Part shown: positions 1 to 5,940 of the stretch, one piece after another | How the letters are laid out: every line of letters starts with the position of its first letter | Numbering within the stretch: position 1 is the first letter of the stretch | DNA from: Oscillospiraceae bacterium | Lineage (GTDB): Bacteria; Bacillota; Clostridia; Oscillospirales; Oscillospiraceae | Direction of reading: 5' to 3' | DNA: 5,940 nucleotides | Assembly: GCA_017400415.1 (NCBI GenBank) | Contig: JAFPTE010000038.1 | Coordinates: 1-5,940, forward strand | Translations under genes and position numbers: made by a program | Notes under the pieces: model-generated | Seen by the model: the letters and a program-made list of their open reading frames with translations, nothing else | Database searches by the model: none | Told to the model about the DNA's origin: nothing

Positions 1-8
1 AACCCTCC
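1..8 (-). promoter_or_regulatory. Probable ribosome binding site of a gene beyond the left edge
   Basis: Read on the minus strand, bases 8 to 3 give GGAGGG, a strong Shine-Dalgarno match, followed by TT and then the window edge. A start codon within the next few bases outside the window would be at normal spacing. The gene itself cannot be seen. The same strand and similar signal strength as the other genes here support the reading, but a GGAGG can occur by chance in GC-rich DNA. Confidence 0.45.
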
Positions 9-30
9 GAACATTTCCTTTGATATGTTC
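9..30. repeat. Short inverted repeat, possible operator or leader hairpin
   Basis: GAACAT at 9-14 is the exact reverse complement of ATGTTC at 25-30, with a 10-base AT-rich spacer. It lies directly upstream of the GGAGGG site at 3-8. It could be a dyad operator or a small RNA hairpin in the leader of the off-window gene. Six base pairs with a 10-base loop is weak, so chance is a fair alternative. Confidence 0.3.
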
Positions 31-53
31 CCACGAAGCGATTTTTGCGGTCA

Positions 54-80
54 ATTCTACTCTTCGCCACTAACAATCAA
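54..80 (-). promoter_or_regulatory. Candidate sigma-A-type promoter for the off-window gene
   Basis: On the minus strand TTGATT (80 to 75) and TAGAAT (59 to 54) resemble the -35 and -10 hexamers TTGACA and TATAAT, with four and five matches. The 15-base spacer is shorter than the preferred 17. The site sits in the AT-rich intergenic region after rlmD and upstream of a good ribosome binding site, which is where a promoter is expected. The call is tentative because of the short spacer. Confidence 0.3.
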
Positions 81-86
81 ATTCGC

Positions 87-106
87 AAAAAGCCCGGAAA
101 TACGGC
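87..106 (-). terminator. Weak rho-independent terminator-like hairpin after rlmD
   Basis: Thirteen bases after the rlmD stop codon, the minus strand reads GCCG, a short TATTTC loop, then CGGGC followed by five T's. The stem is three to four GC pairs, with one bulged G in the longer pairing. Position and the T run fit an intrinsic terminator, but the stem is short, so termination may be partial. Confidence 0.45.
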
Positions 107-119
107 ACTTTTGACGGCC

Positions 120-1463
120 TTATGTGTCTTTCCTTGACATCAATACTACCGTCTCCACGTGCTCCGTGCGGGGGAACATATCCACCGGGGAGGCGGAGCG
201 GGCGGCGTAGCCCAGGGAGGAGAAGATTTTAACGTCCCGGGCCAGAGTGGCCGGGTCGCAGCTGACGTAGACGACCCTTTCCGGCTCCAGGCCGGCGATA
301 ATCTCCGCCGTGCCGGGAAGCAGGCCCTTCCGGGGCGGGTCAACAACTATTACCCGGGGCTTCAAGCCCTGACTTTTCAGAAGCCGGGCGGTCTCGGCGG
401 CGTCGGAGGCGAAGAACTCTGCATTCTCAACGCCGTTTCGCCGGGCGTTTTCCCGGGCGTTTTCCACGGCGGCCTCCACTATCTCAACGCCTATGGCACG
501 CTTGGCCCGCCGTGCCATGCACAGGGTTATGGTGCCGGTGCCGCAGAAAAGGTCCAGGACCGTATCCTCCGGCCCCAGGTCCGCCTTCTCCACGGCAAGG
601 TCGTAAAGCCGCTGGGCCTGGGTGCGGTTCACCTGGTAAAAAGCCCCGGGGGAAAGCTCAAATTCCAGGCCGCAGAGGCTGTCGTTTATATGGTCGGCGC
701 CCCAGAGGGTACGATAAACCGGCGAAAGAATTGTGTCCCCGGGCTCTTCGTTAATATTCTGCATAAGGCTCACGGTCTCCGGCGCGCGCTCCCGCAGAAG
801 CTCCGCCAGGGCGGCGGCGTTCTCAACCTCTCCCCTGCCGGTGACGATTACCGTCTGGCCCTGACCTGTGCCGAAGCCATAGCGGCACATGATGCGGCGG
901 ACGCCCCGGCGGGTCATCTCGTCATAGGCAGGGACGGAGAAGCTCTTCATCCACTGAGTGACGCATTCTGCGGCCCGGCGGCCGTAGTCCGACTCGATGG
1001 AGCAGAAGGGCGCCGCCACCAGGTCGTGGCTCCGCTGGCGGTAAAAGCCCGTCACCGGGCCCGGTCCCACGGTGTAGATGGTCTTGTTCCGGTAGCCTTC
1101 GACGGATTGGGCCCCCAGGATGGGCTCCGGCTCAAGCTCAGCGCCGCCGATGCGCCTTAAGGCGTCAGCCACCTTCCGGTGCTTGAAGCGCAGCTCCTCC
1201 TCATAGTCCATATGCCGCACGCAGCAGCCGCCGCAGGCGCCGTAGGCCGGACAGCCCGGGTCGATGCGGTGAGGCGAGGCGGTCAGCAGCCGCTGGATTT
1301 TTCCGTAGACGGCGGAGGCTGTCACCTTCAGGATGCGAATCTCCGCCTCCTCCCCCTCCATGAGGCCCTTTACAAAAACCGCCCTGCCCTCAAGGCGGAC
1401 AATGCCCATGCCCTGGGAGGTGTAGCCAACGCAGCGGGCGGTGTATATCTCGTTTTTCTCCAT
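120..1463 (-). CDS. rlmD: 23S rRNA (uracil-C5)-methyltransferase, RlmD/RlmCD type
   Basis: This is a TrmA/RumA-family enzyme of 447 residues that would transfer a methyl group from S-adenosylmethionine to C5 of a uracil in 23S rRNA (U1939 in E. coli numbering; some Firmicute homologues also modify U747). Residues 1-60 form a TRAM RNA-binding domain. Cys71, Cys77 and Cys80 (CX5CX2C) plus Cys154 match the four [4Fe-4S] cluster ligands. The methyltransferase half shows QVN at 277-279, the SAM motif DLFCGTGT at 304-311, DPPRKG from Asp375, the catalytic cysteine in SCDP (Cys402), and the general base Glu437 in HVE. The Cys-to-Glu distance of 35 residues equals that of E. coli RlmD. I chose the ATG at 1463 because AGGAG sits five bases upstream. 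A TTG at 1499 would add 12 residues, but its GGAGG is too close and it lies inside a hairpin. The family call is firm; whether it modifies one or two sites is unknown. Confidence 0.95.
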   Translation of the reverse strand: MEKNEIYTARCVGYTSQGMGIVRLEGRAVFVKGLMEGEEAEIRILKVTASAVYGKIQRLLTASPHRIDPGCPAYGACGGCCVRHMDYEEELRFKHRKVADALRRIGGAELEPEPILGAQSVEGYRNKTIYTVGPGPVTGFYRQRSHDLVAAPFCSIESDYGRRAAECVTQWMKSFSVPAYDEMTRRGVRRIMCRYGFGTGQGQTVIVTGRGEVENAAALAELLRERAPETVSLMQNINEEPGDTILSPVYRTLWGADHINDSLCGLEFELSPGAFYQVNRTQAQRLYDLAVEKADLGPEDTVLDLFCGTGTITLCMARRAKRAIGVEIVEAAVENARENARRNGVENAEFFASDAAETARLLKSQGLKPRVIVVDPPRKGLLPGTAEIIAGLEPERVVYVSCDPATLARDVKIFSSLGYAARSASPVDMFPRTEHVETVVLMSRKDT

Positions 1464-1468
1464 TGGCG

Positions 1469-1473
1469 CTCCT
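1469..1473 (-). promoter_or_regulatory. Ribosome binding site that fixes the rlmD start
   Basis: The minus strand reads AGGAG, then CGCCA, then ATG at 1463. The five-base spacing is near ideal and favours this ATG over the in-frame TTG at 1499. It starts four bases after the T run of the hairpin at 1478-1505. Confidence 0.75.
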
Positions 1474-1477
1474 AAGG

Positions 1478-1505
1478 AAAAGAGGGAGTGGCGAGCCAAT
1501 CCCTC
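1478..1505 (-). terminator. Terminator-like hairpin between clp and rlmD
   Basis: Seven bases after the clp stop codon, the minus strand folds into GAGGGA pairing with TCCCTC, one T-C mismatch, then TGG pairing with CCA around a CTCG loop. Four T's follow, then CC. Nine base pairs with a tight loop fit an intrinsic terminator, but the T run is short. It may give partial termination or act as a processing or attenuation element, since the rlmD ribosome binding site follows at once. Confidence 0.5.
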
Positions 1506-1511
1506 CGTATT

Positions 1512-3800
<2,289 letters not shown>

Positions 3801-3815
3801 TCTTTTACCTCACAA

Positions 3816-4562
3816 TCAGATTTTCAGTATGTCGGCCACCAGGTTGCTCTCCATGAGCCGCTTGGTGATAAAGGTGCTGTCCAGCACCGCCGGAGTAAGG
3901 ACGATGCCCAGGTAACGCAGCACGCAGCAGATGACTATCACGATGGCGGCGCCCTTCACGGCACCCAGAAGGCCGCCCAGAATATGGTTTATATTCTCCA
4001 GCCCCGGCAGGCCGAACACCAGGTCCAGCACGTTGCCGATGGCCGTGAATATAATCATTATCAGCAGGAAGGCCACGATGAACACCCCGATGAAGCACAG
4101 CTTCTCGCACAGGGCGGTGGTGAGCTGTGCGTTCATGCCGGCGGAGACCGTGTCAACGGAATCGTCCACATCGGAGGCAATCCGGTCCGCTATCTCCGGG
4201 GCCAGACCCATCTGCCGCAGAACGGAGGTGCAGACCTTCAGAACGTTCTTGGCGTCCTCCCCCAGCACAGGCAGCACGGGAACAAAGGTGTTGGAGTCCT
4301 GGGTCTCGTTGTCCTCCTCCTCAGCGGAGGGAGTATAGCCCATGATCTTGGTCTCCACAGAGTCCACCAGGCCGGAGACGAAGGGCTCCGTCATGCCCAC
4401 GAACTCGCCGGAATAGGTTGCGGCTATGAGATTCGCTCCGTAAATGGCCACGACCACTGCCACAACGCCTATAATACTGGTTATCAGCCCTGCACGGAAT
4501 CCCCGCCAGGCGCAGAAAACCACAATTGCAATCAGCACAATGTCGATAATAAGTCCTATCAT
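3816..4562 (-). CDS. CvpA family integral membrane protein
   Basis: This 248-residue protein belongs to the CvpA family, named after an E. coli protein needed for colicin V production. The biochemical role in Firmicutes is not established. Hydrophobic segments lie at about 2-17, 27-48, 153-178 and 196-222. The first two are joined by the family's RGFRAGL-type turn (20-26). The glycine-rich start of the last helix (GGLLGAVKG, 196-204) is also typical. Between helices 2 and 3 is a soluble insert of about 100 residues with a very acidic patch at 81-89. This makes the protein much longer than the roughly 160-residue E. coli CvpA. The start codon overlaps the upstream stop as ATGA, and GGAGG seven bases before it lies inside the upstream gene, so translational coupling is likely. 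The family call rests on the topology and the N-terminal motif. Confidence 0.87.
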   Translation of the reverse strand: MIGLIIDIVLIAIVVFCAWRGFRAGLITSIIGVVAVVVAIYGANLIAATYSGEFVGMTEPFVSGLVDSVETKIMGYTPSAEEEDNETQDSNTFVPVLPVLGEDAKNVLKVCTSVLRQMGLAPEIADRIASDVDDSVDTVSAGMNAQLTTALCEKLCFIGVFIVAFLLIMIIFTAIGNVLDLVFGLPGLENINHILGGLLGAVKGAAIVIVICCVLRYLGIVLTPAVLDSTFITKRLMESNLVADILKI

Positions 4563-5695
4563 TGTTTTTCCTCCCTTTCCTCTGACGTCTCACGTATGTC
4601 AAATACGGAGGCGGAATATGTCTCAACCGCAATCACCGTGTCCTTATCACGGAGGAGAACTCTGTCACAGCCCGACGGCGCCGGGCTGTCCCCTTTAAGC
4701 TCAAGCTTATCCGAATACAGATAAATGACCCCGGAGGTCAGAACGGATACGGTGCCGTCCCTGTAATCAATGCTCCTGGCCTCACCGGGAAGGTCCAGAA
4801 CGGCCTCTGCGGTCCCGTCCTGGCCGATGAGCTTCAGGGTGCTTCCGCTCTGGGCGTAGTCGCCCAGCAGCACTGCGGCGCCCTTGCTGAAAAGGCGGTA
4901 GTCCACAAGCTTTTTGCCCTCCAGCAGCAGGTTTCCGGTCTCCTCCAGATTTCTGGAGAGGAAATACACCTCCGAGGAGGATATGGCCGCCACGCCGTTA
5001 TCCGTAAAGCCGGCGTCAATAATCACATCCTGGGTGGAAAACTGGGCCACGGCCCCCTCCCTGCCCAGTCTGTAAAGGGAGAGGCGGCTGCCCTGGGCCC
5101 CAAGAGTCAGGACCAGAAGCTCGCTGCCGTCCCGCACATAGCCGGAGAGAACGTAATCCGAGCCGGAGGACATCTTGTAAAGCGCCCTGCCGTTGGGATT
5201 GTACACCGTTACGGAGCCTCCGTAGCCGGTCTCCTCGCTGCAGACGGCGGCGTAGCCCCGGCTGTTCACCGTCACGGAGATGAGCCTGCCATCAGCATTG
5301 GAGCGGTACCTGAGGCCGCCGTCGCTGAACACGATGAAGTCGGTGCCCGCCATGTCCCAGGCGGCGCCGAAGTCCTCTGCCGTGGAGAGCACAGGCTCCC
5401 GGAAGGAGAGCAGAAGCCCCAGCTTCTCCTCCCCGGACCGGTCCCGGACCCTCAGAGCCGAGCCGGACAGGGTGGCAAAGCCGTCGCCCACGGCGGCGTA
5501 ATACCCTGCTTCGGAACGGTCAAAGGGGTACCGCTGGGCTGTGCCGCCCCGGACGGCGTCCAGAACGGAGCCCAGGCCCAGGCCGCTCAGCCGCAGTATC
5601 AGATATGTGACTCCCAGCACCAGCAAAACCGCAGCTGCGATGATTATAAGGCGCAGGTAGCCCTTTTTTGTTTTTTTCTCTTCTTCCATAAGCAT
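4559..5695 (-). CDS. DUF5711-like membrane-anchored predicted beta-propeller protein
   Basis: No function is known to me. The 378-residue protein opens with a short Lys/Glu-rich cytoplasmic tail (4-11), then a single membrane helix at about 16-34. The rest would be outside the cell if the positive-inside rule holds. The outer domain is built from seven to eight segments of about 40 residues, each with short hydrophobic strands around Gly/Asp turns (for example near residues 60-90, 160-185 and 310-330). This is typical of a WD40/PQQ-like propeller. This layout and the clostridial setting match DUF5711. The C-terminus is charged and Glu-rich. Two starts are possible: ATG at 5695, with AAGG seven bases upstream, and ATG at 5689, with GGGGA six bases upstream; they differ by two residues. 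The reading frame stays open to 5746, but no ribosome binding site supports that start. It may act as a scaffold or sensor on the cell surface; this is a guess. Confidence 0.85.
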   Translation of the reverse strand: MLMEEEKKTKKGYLRLIIIAAAVLLVLGVTYLILRLSGLGLGSVLDAVRGGTAQRYPFDRSEAGYYAAVGDGFATLSGSALRVRDRSGEEKLGLLLSFREPVLSTAEDFGAAWDMAGTDFIVFSDGGLRYRSNADGRLISVTVNSRGYAAVCSEETGYGGSVTVYNPNGRALYKMSSGSDYVLSGYVRDGSELLVLTLGAQGSRLSLYRLGREGAVAQFSTQDVIIDAGFTDNGVAAISSSEVYFLSRNLEETGNLLLEGKKLVDYRLFSKGAAVLLGDYAQSGSTLKLIGQDGTAEAVLDLPGEARSIDYRDGTVSVLTSGVIYLYSDKLELKGDSPAPSGCDRVLLRDKDTVIAVETYSASVFDIRETSEEREEKQ

Positions 5696-5711
5696 TCCCC
5701 GACCTTCAGGT

Positions 5712-5720
5712 ATTCTATCA
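5712..5720 (-). promoter_or_regulatory. Candidate extended -10 promoter upstream of the DUF5711-like gene
   Basis: The minus strand reads TGATAGAAT, that is a TGn extension followed by TAGAAT, five of six matches to the -10 consensus. No good -35 box lies 16-18 bases upstream (TATTTT is there), but extended -10 promoters tolerate this. The predicted transcript start near 5705 leaves a leader of only about 10-16 bases, which argues against it or favours the ATG at 5689. The region is AT-rich compared with the surrounding genes. Confidence 0.3.
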
Positions 5721-5754
5721 CAAGAAATGGCCGAAAAATAAAACAAACTGTTAA

Positions 5755-5940
5755 TTAACGCATCATTTCACCTACGGCTCCGTCGTACCAGACCCGGGTG
5801 AGATACAGCCCCTGAGGGGGCACGGTGGGGCCCGTCAGCCGCCGGTCCCCGGCCTCAAGGAGTGCGGGAATATCATCGGGGTTCAGCTTCCCCTCAGAGC
5901 AGTACAGGACCGTGCCCATAATTGCCCGGACCATGTTGTA
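5755..5940 (-). CDS. truA: tRNA pseudouridine synthase A (TruA), C-terminal part
   Basis: Sixty-one codons plus a TAA stop are visible; the rest, including the catalytic aspartate, lies beyond the right edge. TruA converts uridines 38-40 in the anticodon stem of tRNAs to pseudouridine. The visible part starts with YNMVRAIMGT, matching the family's conserved (F)LYNMVR segment. It continues with a helix around DDIPALLEAGDR and ends with GPTVPPQGLYLTRVWYD, the highly characteristic C-terminal signature. The protein ends a few residues later, as usual for the family. The next gene starts 59 bases downstream on the same strand with no terminator hairpin between, so read-through into the DUF5711-cvpA-clp group is possible. 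Confidence 0.95.
   Translation of the reverse strand, partial: YNMVRAIMGTVLYCSEGKLNPDDIPALLEAGDRRLTGPTVPPQGLYLTRVWYDGAVGEMMR

Noticed and set aside
9..30. LexA (SOS) box
   Set aside because: The GAAC...GTTC arms are present but separated by 14 bases, whereas Firmicute LexA boxes have a spacing of four.
159..1160. A 333-codon open frame on the plus strand
   Set aside because: It is fully antisense to rlmD, whose catalytic motifs are all intact on the minus strand. The plus-strand translation shows no known motif.
1464..1499. TTG start 12 codons upstream for rlmD
   Set aside because: The GGAGG before it is only two bases away, it sits inside the hairpin, and TRAM-type homologues begin close to the ATG at 1463, which has an ideal AGGAG.
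3801..3815. CtsR or CIRCE heat-shock operator in front of clp
   Set aside because: The gap is only 15 bases and holds just the ribosome binding site; no GGTCAAA repeat or TTAGCACTC/GAGTGCTAA dyad is seen here or upstream of the DUF5711-like gene.
5696..5746. Longer start at 5746 for the DUF5711-like protein
   Set aside because: The extra 17 residues lie in the AT-rich intergenic region overlapping a promoter-like motif, and no ribosome binding site precedes 5746.

Overview
The window looks like an ordinary housekeeping stretch from a fairly GC-rich, low-oxygen Firmicute, most likely of the class Clostridia (Oscillospirales/Ruminococcaceae-type). This placement is inferred from the gene set: a DUF5711-type membrane protein, a CvpA family protein, a zinc-finger Clp ATPase resembling ClpE, and an RlmD-type methyltransferase, all in one direction. 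Strong AGGAGG-type ribosome binding sites fit too. No sequence search was possible, so the placement is tentative.

Every supported gene is on the minus strand, so transcription runs from the right edge to the left. In that order: the C-terminal 61 codons of truA (tRNA pseudouridine synthase A, cut by the right edge); a DUF5711-like protein with one membrane helix and a predicted beta-propeller; a CvpA family integral membrane protein, whose start overlaps the previous stop by 4 bases; a 762-residue ClpE-like AAA+ unfoldase, 15 bases further on; and, after a 48-base gap, a 447-residue 23S rRNA uracil-C5 methyltransferase (RlmD/RlmCD type). The last 119 bases at the left hold no gene. They carry a weak terminator-like hairpin for rlmD, a possible promoter, a short inverted repeat, and a GGAGGG ribosome binding site pointing at a gene beyond the edge.

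The DUF5711-cvpA-clp core is packed like one translationally coupled operon. A GC-rich hairpin followed by four T's separates clp from rlmD, so rlmD may be only partly co-transcribed. The two RNA-modification genes (truA and rlmD) flank two envelope proteins and a protein-quality-control ATPase. The Clp protein has both Walker A/B pairs and a VGFG loop typical of ClpP-binding unfoldases. A regulated-proteolysis role with ClpP is therefore expected, but no link to the neighbouring membrane proteins is shown by sequence.

I saw no mobile element, CRISPR array, tRNA, rRNA, phage gene, toxin-antitoxin pair or obvious horizontally acquired segment. No novel system is evident. The points worth a second look are the conserved-looking DUF5711-cvpA-clp cluster, the domain layout of the Clp ATPase, the hairpin in front of rlmD, and the small regulatory region at the left edge.
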